From: JAJRTE01 sp964418585
Lineage (GTDB): Bacteria > Myxococcota_A > UBA796 > JAJRTE01
NCBI GenBank assembly: GCA_964418585.1
Contig: CAYQMG010000188.1
Location: forward strand, 1 to 64,000
Length of the DNA: 64,000 nt
Direction: 5' to 3'
This document shows, one piece after another, positions 8,765 through 18,535 of this stretch. The notes under the pieces were generated by a model. It was not told where the DNA came from. It did no database searches and saw nothing but the letters and a program-made list of their open reading frames with translations. The position numbers were made by a program, and so were the translations under genes. The stretch's first letter is position 1. Each line of letters begins with the position of its first letter.

Positions 8765-11700
8765 ATGCGTAAGAAGGTCATGATCGACGGCAACGAGGCG
8801 GCTGCCTACGTGGCCTATCGGACCAATGAAGTGATTGCCATCTACCCCATCACGCCCTCCTCCAACATGGGGGAATGGTCGGATGAGTGGGCTGCGAAGG
8901 GGATCGAGAACATCTGGGGCAACGTGCCGTTGGTGCAGGAGATGCAGTCGGAGGCTGGGGCGGCCGCGGCTGTACACGGAGCGCTGCAGGCCGGGTCACT
9001 CACCACCACGTTCACGGCCAGTCAAGGACTGTTGCTGATGATCCCCACGATGTTCAAGGTGGCCGGTGAGTTGACCGGGACCGTGTTCCACATCTCGGCA
9101 CGCTCCGTTGCCTGCCAGGCACTGTCCATTTTCGGTGACCACAGCGACATCATGGCCACACGGACGACCGGATTCGGAATTCTCCTCTCCAACTCCGTCC
9201 AGGAGGTCATGGACAACGCCTTGATCGCACAGGCCGCCGCCCTCGAGGCGCGTCTCCCGTTCATCCACGCTTTTGACGGGTTCCGGTCGTCTCACGAGGT
9301 GATGAAGATCGAACAGCTCACCAACGAGGACATGCGGGCCATGATCGACGACGAACTGGTTCGCGCTCACCGCGCTCGAGGCATGTCCCCGGACCACCCG
9401 TTCGTGCGAGGTACTTCGCAGAATCCCGATGTCTACTTCCAAGGCCGGGAGACGGTCAACCCGTTCTACCTCCGAACGCCCGAGATCGTGCAGAAGGCGA
9501 TGGACCGCTTCGCCTCGCTGGTGGGTCGCCAGTACCATCTCTTCGATTATGTGGGTGCTCCGGACGCGGACCGGGTCATCATCCTGATGGGGTCCGGTGC
9601 GGAAACCGCCGAGGAGACCGTGCAGGCGCTCGTGGAACGTGGCGAGCGTGTGGGCGCCGTCAAGGTGCGTCTGTACCGACCCTTCTCGCCCGCACACCTG
9701 CTTCAGGCCTTGCCGAAGTCGGTGAAAGTTATCGGCGTGCTGGACCGGACCAAGGAGCCGGGAGCCGAAGGGGAGCCCCTGTACAAGGATGTCACGACCG
9801 CCCTGTTCGAGGCCCACGGGAACGGCACCTCTCCCCTGGCGGACTTGCCCCGAGTGGTGGGTGGCCGGTACGGCCTCTCGTCCAAGGAGTTCACTCCGGC
9901 CATGGTCAAGGCCCTCTTCGACGAACTGAACAAGGAGAAGCCCAGGAACCACTTCACCATCGGTATCGTCGACGACGTGACCCACTCCTCCATTGACTAC
10001 GATTCCTCGTTCAGTCTGGACAAGGGCGAGGGCGTGCGGGCCATGTTCTGGGGCCTCGGCGCCGACGGCACGGTGGGCGCCAACAAGAATTCCATCAAAA
10101 TCATCGGCGAGAGCACCGACAACTACGCCCAGGGCTACTTCGTCTATGATTCCAAAAAGTCCAACGCGCTCACCATCTCACACTTGCGGTTCGGACCCAG
10201 GCCCATCCAGCGTCCCTACCTCATCGAGCACGCCAACTTCGTTGCGGTCCACCAGTTCAACCATATCTACCGATACCCGGTGTTGGAAAAGGCCGAGCAG
10301 GGAGGAACCTTCCTCCTCAACAGCCCGTTCGGCCCCGACGAGGTTTGGGACCAACTCCCAAGATCCTTGCAGGAAGCCATCATCGAGAAAAAGATGCGCT
10401 TCTTTGTCATCGACGCCTACACGGTGGCCCGCGAAACTGGTATGGGAACCCGGATCAACACCATCATGCAGACTGGTTTCTTCGCCATCAGCGGTGTCCT
10501 GCCGCGCGATGAGGCCATTGCCAAGATCAAGGCCGCTATTGAGAAAAGCTACAGCCGCTATGGGGAATCGGTAGTGCGCAAGAATTTCGCCGCCGTTGAC
10601 GCGGCACTGGACCGCCTCGCCGAGGTGAAGGTGCCGGAACAGGCAACCAGCACCATCGAGATCCCTCCGCCGGTACCCGAGGACGCTCCCGAGTTCGTCC
10701 AGAAAGTCACCGGCATGATCATCGCCGGCAAGGGCGACCAGATCCCGGTCAGCCTCATGCCCTGCGACGGGACCTTCCCCAGTGCGACCACCCAGTATGA
10801 GAAATCCAACATCGCTCTCGACGTGCCCGTTTGGGACGAGGACCTCTGCATTCAGTGCGGCAAGTGCGTCCTCGTGTGCCCCCATGCTTCCATTCGAGCC
10901 AAGGTCTACGAGGCCAGCCGCCTCGAGAACGCACCGGAAACCTTCAAGGCCGCGGAACCGAGGTGGAAGGAGTTCAAGGGCAAGGGCTTCAAGTACTCGC
11001 TCCAGGTCGCGGTCGAAGATTGCACCGGCTGCGCCGTCTGCGTGGCCGCCTGTCCGGTCAAGGACAAGAAAAACCCCGGACGCAAGGCCCTCAACATGGC
11101 GCCGCAGCGGCCCCTCCGGGAAACCGAACGGGTCAATTGGGAGTTCTTCCTCTCCCTCCCCGACGATGTGGCCTTGCAGCACAACCTCAAGCTCTCCAAC
11201 GTCAAGAATGTCCAGTTGCTCCGCCCCCTGTTCGAGTTCTCCGGCGCGTGCATCGGGTGCGGCGAAACGCCCTACGTGCGGCTGCTCACACAACTTTTCG
11301 GCGACCGGGCCATCATCGGAAACGCCACAGGGTGCTCGAGCATCTATGGTGGAAACCTTCCGACCACACCCTACTGCACGGATGCTCACGGGCGGGGTCC
11401 GGCCTGGAACAACTCCCTGTTCGAGGATACGGCGGAGTTCGCATTTGGCATGCGCCTGGCCCTGGACCGACAGCAGGCCTATGCCCGGGTCCTGTTGGAG
11501 CGGTTCGTGGACGTGCTCGGACGCGACCTCGTGGACGCGCTGCTCTCTGCAGATCAGTCGGACCTGGCGGGACTGGACGCGCAGCGTGCGCGCGTGGCGC
11601 AGGTGAAGGCGAAGCTGGCGGGACGGGAGGATTCGGACGCGAAGGACCTGCTGGCTGTGTGTGACAGTCTGGTGCGCAAGAGCGTGTGGGGTATTGGGGG

Positions 11701-12319
11701 GGATGGCTGGGCGTATGATATCGGCTATGGCGGTCTGGATCATGTGCTTGCGCAGCAGCACAACGTGAACCTGCTGGTTCTGGACACCGAGGTCTATTCC
11801 AATACAGGTGGTCAGTCATCCAAGGCGACGCCTCGAGGCGCCATGGCCAAGTTTGCGTACAAGGGCAAGCCGGTTCCGAAGAAGGATCTGGGCGCCATTG
11901 CCATGACCTACGGTCATATTTACGTGGCGTCGGTCTGCATGGGGGCGAACGATGGCCAGGTGGTGAAAGCCTTTCTGGAGGCTGAGGCCTACGATGGGCC
12001 GTCGATCATCATCGCCTACTCGCCTTGCATTGCGCACGGCTACAACCTGGAGAATGCGCTCGAGCAGGGCAAGCGAGCGGTGAAGGCGGGGCACTGGCCT
12101 TTGTACCGGTACAATCCTGCGCTGGCTGCCGAGGGAAAGAATCCGCTCAAGCTGGACAGCAAGGCTCCGGATTTGCCCCTGAAGGACTACATTTACAACG
12201 AAGCGCGGTTCCGCGCGGTGCGGCAGTCGGATCCGGAGTGGGCGGACGAGTTGCTCCGCCTGGCCGAGGACGATGTGCGGCAGCGGTGGGCTCGGTACGA
12301 GTACCTGTCCAAGATGTAG
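8765..12319 (+). CDS. nifJ: Pyruvate:ferredoxin (flavodoxin) oxidoreductase, single-chain NifJ type
   Basis: 1184 residues, the normal size of the fused homodimeric enzyme that converts pyruvate and CoA to acetyl-CoA, CO2 and reduced ferredoxin or flavodoxin. The N-terminal domain opens with MIDGNEAAAYVAYRTNEV and AIYPITPSS. Two ferredoxin-type [4Fe-4S] motifs follow: CIQCGKCVLVC near residue 695 and CTGCAVCVAAC near 755. The C-terminal thiamine diphosphate domain has CIGCGETPYV, then ATGCSSIYGG, then GGDGWAYDIGYGGLDHV and EVYSNTGGQSSKATPRG. GAGGAG precedes the ATG. The gene implies anaerobic or microaerobic carbon metabolism. It fits with the PEP carboxykinase at 60 kb as part of central C3/C4 metabolism, although the two are not linked. 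Confidence 0.97.
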   Translation: MRKKVMIDGNEAAAYVAYRTNEVIAIYPITPSSNMGEWSDEWAAKGIENIWGNVPLVQEMQSEAGAAAAVHGALQAGSLTTTFTASQGLLLMIPTMFKVAGELTGTVFHISARSVACQALSIFGDHSDIMATRTTGFGILLSNSVQEVMDNALIAQAAALEARLPFIHAFDGFRSSHEVMKIEQLTNEDMRAMIDDELVRAHRARGMSPDHPFVRGTSQNPDVYFQGRETVNPFYLRTPEIVQKAMDRFASLVGRQYHLFDYVGAPDADRVIILMGSGAETAEETVQALVERGERVGAVKVRLYRPFSPAHLLQALPKSVKVIGVLDRTKEPGAEGEPLYKDVTTALFEAHGNGTSPLADLPRVVGGRYGLSSKEFTPAMVKALFDELNKEKPRNHFTIGIVDDVTHSSIDYDSSFSLDKGEGVRAMFWGLGADGTVGANKNSIKIIGESTDNYAQGYFVYDSKKSNALTISHLRFGPRPIQRPYLIEHANFVAVHQFNHIYRYPVLEKAEQGGTFLLNSPFGPDEVWDQLPRSLQEAIIEKKMRFFVIDAYTVARETGMGTRINTIMQTGFFAISGVLPRDEAIAKIKAAIEKSYSRYGESVVRKNFAAVDAALDRLAEVKVPEQATSTIEIPPPVPEDAPEFVQKVTGMIIAGKGDQIPVSLMPCDGTFPSATTQYEKSNIALDVPVWDEDLCIQCGKCVLVCPHASIRAKVYEASRLENAPETFKAAEPRWKEFKGKGFKYSLQVAVEDCTGCAVCVAACPVKDKKNPGRKALNMAPQRPLRETERVNWEFFLSLPDDVALQHNLKLSNVKNVQLLRPLFEFSGACIGCGETPYVRLLTQLFGDRAIIGNATGCSSIYGGNLPTTPYCTDAHGRGPAWNNSLFEDTAEFAFGMRLALDRQQAYARVLLERFVDVLGRDLVDALLSADQSDLAGLDAQRARVAQVKAKLAGREDSDAKDLLAVCDSLVRKSVWGIGGDGWAYDIGYGGLDHVLAQQHNVNLLVLDTEVYSNTGGQSSKATPRGAMAKFAYKGKPVPKKDLGAIAMTYGHIYVASVCMGANDGQVVKAFLEAEAYDGPSIIIAYSPCIAHGYNLENALEQGKRAVKAGHWPLYRYNPALAAEGKNPLKLDSKAPDLPLKDYIYNEARFRAVRQSDPEWADELLRLAEDDVRQRWARYEYLSKM

Positions 12320-12399
12320 GGCAGACCGAGAGAGGGCGATCGCGAGGCGTTGGCGTGTGATGTGCCGACGGGGGAGCCGTCTTGTCGGAAGGGGGAGTC

Positions 12400-13707
12400 A
12401 TGACGCAATCGTCTCGCCTCGTCCTGTTCTTGCTCCTGTTGATGATGGTCTGCTTGAACGCGGACCAGATGGTCATGTCCCCCAACATTGCCGAGATCGA
12501 GCGTGAGTTCGGTATCGAGGATTCGGCCATTGGTTTGATCCAGGGCGCGTTCACTGTGGTGGGCGCCCTGGTCAGCCTGGGGTGGGGGTACATGGCCGAC
12601 CGATTCAATCGGAAGCGCCTCCTGTTGTTGGGGGTCCTGGTCGGTGAGATCCCCTGTTTCCTGTCTGCTTTTGTTCAGAGCTATCCCCAGTTGTTCTTGG
12701 CTCGAGCCATGACTGGTATCGGGGTCGGGGCGGTGTTTCCGGTGGTGTTTTCCTTTGCCGGGGACACGTATGGAGAGTTGCAGCGTGGCAAGGTGAACGC
12801 GTTCCTGTCCACGGCGTTCGCGATTGGTGGTATTGCCGGCATGGTGGTTGCCGGTTTCATGGGGGCCACCTATGGCTGGCGGGTCCCGTTCATGGTGGTA
12901 TCCATCCCCAACGTGGTTCTGGTGCTGGTGTTCATGGCGCTGGCTCGTGAGCCTGCTCGAGGCGCCGCCGAAGTAGGCGTGGGTGAACTGGTCGAGCAGG
13001 GGGTGGCGTACCAGGCCCGGGTATCGCTGTCAGACTATTTGAATTTATTTCGTATTCGCACCAACCTGACCCTGTTCGTGCAGGGGGTTCTGGGTACCAT
13101 ACCCTGGGGTGCCATTCCTTACTACCTGGTCTATTTTCTCGAGGACAGTCGGGGGCTGAGCAAGGAGCGGGCCACCCTGGTGTTCATCTTTTTTGGGGCA
13201 GGGTCGGTGGCCGGAATTTTCTCTGGTGGGATGCTTGGCGGAATGCTCTATCGGAGGAAGCCCGGGTACATGCCGTTGCTCTGCAGCGTGACCACCGCAA
13301 TCGGGACCGCCGTCGTGCTGCTGGCTTTGAACCTTCCGCCGGTGGGTCCGGCAGGTGGGTTGGTCTTGCTGGCGGGATTGGGATTCCTGGCAGCGGCCAC
13401 GGCCTCGATGACCGGTCCGAACGTGAAGACCATGCTCATGAATGTGAACGAGCCGGAGAACCGGGGGCGTATCTTTTCCATTTTCAACCTGACCGATTCA
13501 CTGGGAACAGGAATGGGTCAGTTCCTTGGTGGCGTTCTCTCCACGGTGCTCGGTTCCATCGGAGCGGCCATGAACATCTCGGCGCTGTTTTGGTTGCCCT
13601 GCTCTGCGATCCTGATTGTGGCGATTTTCACGCTTCCGAAAGATGTCGAACGGCTTCACAGGCGTATGCTGGAAAGTGCCGAAGCAATGCGGGGAGCCCT
13701 GGAATAG
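12400..13707 (+). CDS. MFS transporter, Spinster-like
   Basis: 435 residues with about 12 hydrophobic membrane segments. The start ATG 12400 follows GGGGGA at 3-4 bases; the in-frame TTG six codons earlier is less likely. The cytoplasmic loop motif GWGYMADRFNRKRLLLLG between helices 2 and 3 is the major facilitator A-motif. The opening LNADQMVMSPNIAEIEREFGI and IGLIQGAFTVVGAL resemble the spinster/sphingolipid-transporter branch. The substrate is not known. It lies 80 bases after nifJ in the same direction and converges with the HTH regulator gene. Confidence 0.88.
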   Translation: MTQSSRLVLFLLLLMMVCLNADQMVMSPNIAEIEREFGIEDSAIGLIQGAFTVVGALVSLGWGYMADRFNRKRLLLLGVLVGEIPCFLSAFVQSYPQLFLARAMTGIGVGAVFPVVFSFAGDTYGELQRGKVNAFLSTAFAIGGIAGMVVAGFMGATYGWRVPFMVVSIPNVVLVLVFMALAREPARGAAEVGVGELVEQGVAYQARVSLSDYLNLFRIRTNLTLFVQGVLGTIPWGAIPYYLVYFLEDSRGLSKERATLVFIFFGAGSVAGIFSGGMLGGMLYRRKPGYMPLLCSVTTAIGTAVVLLALNLPPVGPAGGLVLLAGLGFLAAATASMTGPNVKTMLMNVNEPENRGRIFSIFNLTDSLGTGMGQFLGGVLSTVLGSIGAAMNISALFWLPCSAILIVAIFTLPKDVERLHRRMLESAEAMRGALE

Positions 13708-13759
13708 GGGGTGGCGGGTTGATTGGTGCCGGCACCTGGGGCGACCTGGAGGCAAGGGG

Positions 13760-14929
13760 TCAACGAGTCCGGGTGGATTGCCTCATCGAGCCTGGATGCT
13801 TTCGGTCCCGTGTGCTCAGGGAACTCAGCACCGCCTCATGAACTTCGGCCACGATTTCATCCATTGATCGTCCAGGCGTGGCTGTCACCCAGTGGAGATC
13901 CACCGAGGGCTCCAGGGCGTCCGTTGGGTCGTGCTCGACCGAGTCTCCTCCCTCCGATTCCGGCCTGCTCTGCTTCCGGTACAGCCTGTTGTGCATGTGC
14001 ATGGCCCGCTCGAATTCTTCCGGATACTCGTAGGGGCTGAAGAACTGATCACTCCCGGGGCGGCGCAGAGTCGCCCGCTCTGCTGCGACCTCCGGATCCG
14101 ACTCGAGGACGATGATCAGGTCCGGCACGATGAGAAAGTTGGCCACAGCCTGGACGATGGTGGGGTCCTTTACTCCCTCCACCCGTTGGTAAACCCGGGG
14201 CGCCAGGTAGAAAAACGGCGTTATCACCACATTCTTGTGCTCAAGGGCCGGCTTGATCTGATTTTCCTGGCGTTGAAGCCGCTCGCAGGCGAAGAGCAAC
14301 GTCCGCTCGAACGCCCGGCTGTAGTCCTTGCCGGCCGTGTTTTGCTTGAGTTCGGCGAATCGTTCGAACAAAAAAGTCCAGATTGCATTGCCGTGGTTGT
14401 ACCAGCAGTGAATGGCATCGTCATAATAGGGGGAGGGGCGTGCCCGTCGCAGGCGTTTTTCCAGGCGATCCCCTACGTTGGCCATGAGCACGCCGTCGAT
14501 CCCCTCGAGGGAGATCAGGAACCCCTGCCCGGAGGTGAGGCGGCGCCAGAATTCGATGACCTTGTCGTCCGACCACTGGAGCAGCCGCATGCCCACGTCG
14601 AAGAGGGCAGCCCGCTCCCGAAGAGGCAAGGCGTCGAACATGTCGATCCACATTTCCCTGCTCTTCTTGATTTCTCCCTCTTCGTCGTAGTAACGCTCGC
14701 GGAAGAATGCCTCCACCGGGCGATGAAGTTCTCGAGCGAGGTGGGCGAGCAAGGTGGCGTTGAAGTTGTATCGGCCACTCTCGAGTGACTTCAGATGGGC
14801 CGGGCTGATGTTGAGTCTGGCCGCGAGATCCACGAGTGTGAGACCGCGGTCTTCCCTGAATTGTGCCACCTTCTTCCCAATGTAGATGTTGGTCTGCTCG
14901 TCTTCGGGCGTCTTTTTCGTGCGTGGCAT
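13760..14929 (-). CDS. XRE-type HTH protein fused to a degenerate thymidylate-kinase-like domain
   Basis: 389 residues from ATG 14929, preceded by GGAGAAGG. Residues 15-75 form an XRE helix-turn-helix (VAQFREDRGLTLVDLAARLN, then ISPAHLKSLESGRYN). After a helical linker, residues 137-345 follow the layout of thymidylate kinase: FLISLEGIDG (compare FISFEGIDG), then LFACERLQRQENQIKPALE in the lid and helix region, and PDLIIVLESDPEVAAERA for the conserved PDLTIxLDVDPExAxxR strand. The catalytic signatures are lost. The P-loop GKST after GIDG (143-146) is replaced by VLMANVGD, and the DR-Y/F motif by TPFF. The domain may bind a nucleotide as a signal or act only as a scaffold. Confidence 0.8.
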   Translation of the reverse strand: MPRTKKTPEDEQTNIYIGKKVAQFREDRGLTLVDLAARLNISPAHLKSLESGRYNFNATLLAHLARELHRPVEAFFRERYYDEEGEIKKSREMWIDMFDALPLRERAALFDVGMRLLQWSDDKVIEFWRRLTSGQGFLISLEGIDGVLMANVGDRLEKRLRRARPSPYYDDAIHCWYNHGNAIWTFLFERFAELKQNTAGKDYSRAFERTLLFACERLQRQENQIKPALEHKNVVITPFFYLAPRVYQRVEGVKDPTIVQAVANFLIVPDLIIVLESDPEVAAERATLRRPGSDQFFSPYEYPEEFERAMHMHNRLYRKQSRPESEGGDSVEHDPTDALEPSVDLHWVTATPGRSMDEIVAEVHEAVLSSLSTRDRKHPGSMRQSTRTR

Positions 14930-15180
14930 GTGTCGGCCTTCTCCTGCTGTCCAGTCTCCAAACATTCGCTGGCGGCTCTGGTGTCCGCGGTGCCACCACC
15001 CGAGATACTGTTGGCGGAGCACGTGGCCACGTGGCCCTGGTCGTGCTCAGCGGTGCATCGCCCGGGAGTAGCAGAGAACAGCGAACCGGCTCCTTCCCGG
15101 CGTCGTCTCCTTCCGTCCGGCAGGGGCAGCCGCGGTGGTGCATGCGGGAGGACGAGCCGGGCATGTTCGAGGCACAGGGT

Positions 15181-15209
15181 ACCATAGCCGGGTGGGTCTA
15201 TCCTGTCAA
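15181..15209 (-). promoter_or_regulatory. Sigma-70-type promoter directed at the HTH regulator gene
   Basis: Minus strand: TTGACA (15204-15209), a 17-base spacer and TATGGT (15181-15186). The predicted start near 15174 leaves an unusually long leader of about 245 bases before the ATG at 14929. Confidence 0.6.
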
Positions 15210-15478
15210 TCCCGGGATTCCCGGAAATTTCGTCCGGGTCCTTGTCGGCTGGTGTCGTGCCGTGTGTGGGCGTGAGAGGTTCTGTCCCGGCCCGAGCAGG
15301 TGCGGGATTCGACCCTGGAAGCGGCGGGGAGAGGGGGCCGGGCCTCGGCAGACTCCAGACATGATATCGAGTTCGTTGCACGGGGTGGATGAGGGAGGTC
15401 CCCACGGTCACGGTTGGTGGGCGTGCATGTCTTCTGATTCCAGATCGTGAGCGGGCCTGCTTGTCGAGTCGGTAGACC

Positions 15479-15508
15479 TTGACGCCGTCTCCGCGAAGGT
15501 GGTAGCCT
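15479..15508 (+). promoter_or_regulatory. Possible promoter for the OPA-type transporter
   Basis: TTGACG (15479-15484), an 18-base spacer and TAGCCT (15503-15508), about 100 bases before the ATG at 15611. Confidence 0.35.
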
Positions 15509-15610
15509 CTGCCCGTCCAGCGTGCGAGCACGACTCGCGCACTCCTGCGGTATCTCCGTATGCCGGTGGAGGTATCGTTTTCGGGCTCGGCAAGGTAACT
15601 TGAGGTATCG

Positions 15611-17083
15611 ATGTCACTGGCCAACACACTGCCGATCGTTCTGGTCCTCATTGCCGTCGAAGTCTTTGTTTACCTTTATCACCACACAGCCTTTGTCCTT
15701 CTCCTCCCCTTTGTGACCATTGGCGTGGTCTCCACGATCTATTTTGCGAACAATCCTGTGGGCCACGACAGGCGGTTCCGGATCCGCACCTACTTCAACT
15801 GGCTGCCGCTCGGGCTTACCTATGCCTCGCTCTACATGGGGCGCTACAACCTCACCGTGGGCAAGTCCTCGTTTGGGGACGCACTCATGAGCAAGGAGGA
15901 CTTCGGAACCATTTTCGGAGTCGGCGCCGTCGTCTACGGTCTGGCCTTTCTCATCAACGGGCCGTTGACCGACCGGCTGGGTGGTAAGGCGGCCATCATG
16001 GTGGGAGCCACCGGTGCAGCAGTCGCCAACCTCGCTCTGGGTATCATCTCCTACAAGGCCCTGGAACACTCGGCCACCATTCACCTCTTCTGGCCCTTCC
16101 TCTTTCTCTACGCGCTCAATATGTATTTCCAGAGCTTCGGGGCCGTCTCCATCGTCAAAGTCAATGCTGCCTGGTTCCACATCAAGGAGCGGGGCGTGTT
16201 CGGGGGTATCTTTGGCACCTTGATTTCGCTCGGGATCTTTCTCGCCTTCGATCTCAACCGGATCTTCCTCGAGATTACCGCCAAGGATGATGGAACGCCC
16301 CGCACGTGGGTCGTGTTCTTCATCCCGGCTGCCATCCTCGCGGTCTGGATCGTGATTGACTACTTCCTCGTCAAGGATACTCCCGGAGCAGCAGGGTACG
16401 AGGACTTCAACACCGGGGACGCGGGGTCCGGGGACAGTGCCGATGAGCAGCCTCAGAGTGCGTTCCAACTCTACAAGCACCTCCTCACCCATCCCGTCAT
16501 TCTCATCATGGTCGCCATCGAATTCTGCTCCGGCGTTCTTCGAAACGGCGTCATGCACTGGGGCGTGCTCTACTCCAAGGAAATCGGGATCGATCAGACC
16601 GATTTCTTCTTCCTCAATTGGGGGCTCATCCTCATGATCGCAGGCATCACCGGTGGGTTCTTTGCTGGACTCCTCTCCGACAAGCTGTTCCAGTCTCGTC
16701 GGGGCCCATCGGCCTTCTTCCTCTATGCAGGCATGTTCGCCGGGTTCGCGGTCATGGTCGCAGCCGTTCCATATCAGTGGAACGGCATCATCGGGTTCCT
16801 CTCGTTCTTCATCTCCATGTGCGTCATCGGCGTCCACGGGATGCTTTCCGGTACCGCTTCCATGGACTTCGGCGGAAAGAAGGCCGCAGCCACCACCGCC
16901 GGGATCATCGATGGATTCGTCTACCTCGGAACCGGGTTCCAGTCGGTGGCGCTCGGGTACATCGTCTCCGAAATTTCCTGGTCCGCATGGCCGGTGTTCC
17001 TGTTGCCGTTTACCCTGGTGGGACTCTATTTCACCTACCGGATCTGGAACGCGTTTCCCGAGGCCACGAGGAAGGCGCACTGA
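15611..17083 (+). CDS. MFS transporter of the organophosphate:phosphate antiporter type (GlpT/UhpT-like)
   Basis: 490 residues with about 12 to 14 membrane helices. TGAGG precedes the ATG at 6-7 bases. After a two-helix N-terminal extension, RIRTYFNWLPLGLTYASLYMGRYNLTVGKS resembles the conserved opening of the GlpT/UhpT family, and FLINGPLTDRLGGKAAIMVG is the major facilitator A-motif loop. Such carriers exchange sugar phosphates or glycerol 3-phosphate for phosphate across the inner membrane. The central loop (GYEDFNTGDAGSGDSADEQ) is acidic. The substrate is inferred only from the family. It precedes a broken glgC-like gene on the same strand. Confidence 0.88.
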   Translation: MSLANTLPIVLVLIAVEVFVYLYHHTAFVLLLPFVTIGVVSTIYFANNPVGHDRRFRIRTYFNWLPLGLTYASLYMGRYNLTVGKSSFGDALMSKEDFGTIFGVGAVVYGLAFLINGPLTDRLGGKAAIMVGATGAAVANLALGIISYKALEHSATIHLFWPFLFLYALNMYFQSFGAVSIVKVNAAWFHIKERGVFGGIFGTLISLGIFLAFDLNRIFLEITAKDDGTPRTWVVFFIPAAILAVWIVIDYFLVKDTPGAAGYEDFNTGDAGSGDSADEQPQSAFQLYKHLLTHPVILIMVAIEFCSGVLRNGVMHWGVLYSKEIGIDQTDFFFLNWGLILMIAGITGGFFAGLLSDKLFQSRRGPSAFFLYAGMFAGFAVMVAAVPYQWNGIIGFLSFFISMCVIGVHGMLSGTASMDFGGKKAAATTAGIIDGFVYLGTGFQSVALGYIVSEISWSAWPVFLLPFTLVGLYFTYRIWNAFPEATRKAH

Positions 17084-17249
17084 GGGGGCTCCAACGCCTC
17101 GAACGGTAGCGCCCTGGCCACCACCCCCGGAAACACGGTCCGACACCGGACATCCCAGGTCCATCAACTTGCTCCGGGAACCGCCCACCTCGGCCCTGGA
17201 CCTGCACTTTTCCCACGCCATCCCGTCCTGGTACGTTGCCATGCACTCC

Positions 17250-18410
17250 GAGAACACCATGCGGACGGTCTGTGCCCTGCTCGAGGTTGTTTCCCCCGAC
17301 GATTCCGGTGACCTTGCCACCCTGGCTGGAGACCTCGCTCGAGAAGGACTCCCTTTCGGTGGGGGGTGTTGGGGGGTGGATCTCACTGCCATGAACTGTG
17401 TGTGCGGGGCTACGGCAGATTGTGGCTCCAGTGACCGCGTCCCAGAAGAATTCTCGCGACACACCTTCGGCGCCGCGGAGGATGGCTGGACGTTCATGCT
17501 CCGTTCCTTGTGCGGGGCGCCACGGGGCGTCTGGTGCATGTGCTGGACGTGGGCGTGAATTGTCTTGATCCCGATGTGACCGACGTGCTGGTGGTGCAGG
17601 GAACGAACGTGCACCGTCTGGACCATGGAACGGTGGCGGCACATCGTCGGACGAGTGGAGCGCACGTGACGGTGGTGGCGATGACCATGCCCGAGGGAGA
17701 GGGTAGCCGGAGATCCAGGGGGTTCTGGCGGACACCTCGAGCCGGTGGCGCATGCTATCCAACCTGGAAGCGCCACCAGGCGTGCCCGGCGAGGGTGGTC
17801 ACTCGGAGATGGCATCGTCTGTGGGAGGCAGCGGAGGGGGCTGGCGGTGCATCATTGAGTTCCGCCGGGAGTCGGAGGAGACGGGGGCGCGGACGTACCG
17901 GGGGAATGGCAATTCGTTGCAGACGGTCTGTTGTTTCGCCGAGAGGCGTTGGCGTTGTTGGTTCGCCTGCTCGAGGCAAGGGTGTTGCAGGATTTCCGTG
18001 ACCTGGTGGATCTTGCGGTGGCCCGTCATGACGTGGCCGTCCCGCCGGTCAGGGGTGGACGGCGGGATTCTTCCAGGGCATGGTACCGGGAAATGGGTAC
18101 GGTCTACCGGTGCTGGGCGTGTGGAAAACGCGATCGTGCCTGTGTCGTTGCAGGAGGTCTGCGGACGGATTCGGAATGCAGTGTTGAGCCCGAACGTTCC
18201 ACTGGGGGGACGGTGTGGGGGCAAGATGCGGTCGTGCACGATGGAGCGGAAGTGGAGGACGGTGCTCGACCCGGTGCGGAGGGCTGGCTCGAGGCGTGCG
18301 GCTCACGGGCCGTGCCCGAGTCGAACCGAGGCGGACGAGGCCCGGGTCGCAGGTCGTGACGCGGCATGGCGTGACCCTGGTGCATCGAGGTGTTCTGGTG
18401 CGTGGGCTGG
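17250..18410 (+). pseudogene. glgC: Frameshifted glucose-1-phosphate adenylyltransferase (GlgC-like) remnant
   Basis: No single frame is open here, but GlgC-like blocks follow one another in the right order in different frames. They are: REGLPFGGGCWGVDL with MNCVC (about 17340-17400; compare KPAVPFGGxYRIIDFxLSNC); LDVGVNCLDPDVTDVLVVQG and TNVHRLDHGTVAAH (17530-17640); GVLADTSSR with APPGVPGEGGHSEMASS (17715-17825); LFRREALALLVRLLEAR (17931-17985); YREMGTVY (about 18090, compare YWRDVGT); RNAVLSPNV and DAVVHDGAEVEDGA of the beta-helix (18170-18260); and VVTRHGVTLVHRGVLV (about 18350-18400), matching the usual C-terminus. At least four frame changes are needed, so the gene looks dead. The boundaries are approximate. 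Glycogen synthesis through this copy would be lost. Confidence 0.7.
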
Positions 18411-18535
18411 CCAACCTTTCGATGTCATGGGCGGATCGCCCCCGCACGATTCGACAATCACGGGGCGGGGTGACCTGCTGGACCGGTTTTGTGCTTTCTT
18501 CCTCGATCTTGGTGCACGCCGTCCACGTCTCCGTC

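Larger units (their letters stand above)
14930..15610. other. 681-base intergenic region between divergent regulator and transporter genes
   Basis: It holds a strong minus-strand promoter (15181-15209) and a weaker plus-strand one (15479-15508). No convincing small gene, tRNA or terminator was found. Confidence 0.5.

Noticed and set aside
10178..11761. Open frame of 527 codons antisense to nifJ
   Set aside because: It lies wholly within conserved nifJ motifs and is explained by GC-rich third codon positions.
15614..17815. Long open frame of 733 codons antisense to the OPA-type transporter
   Set aside because: It mirrors the codon bias of the sense gene, reads as low-complexity charged sequence, and the sense frame has clear transporter motifs.
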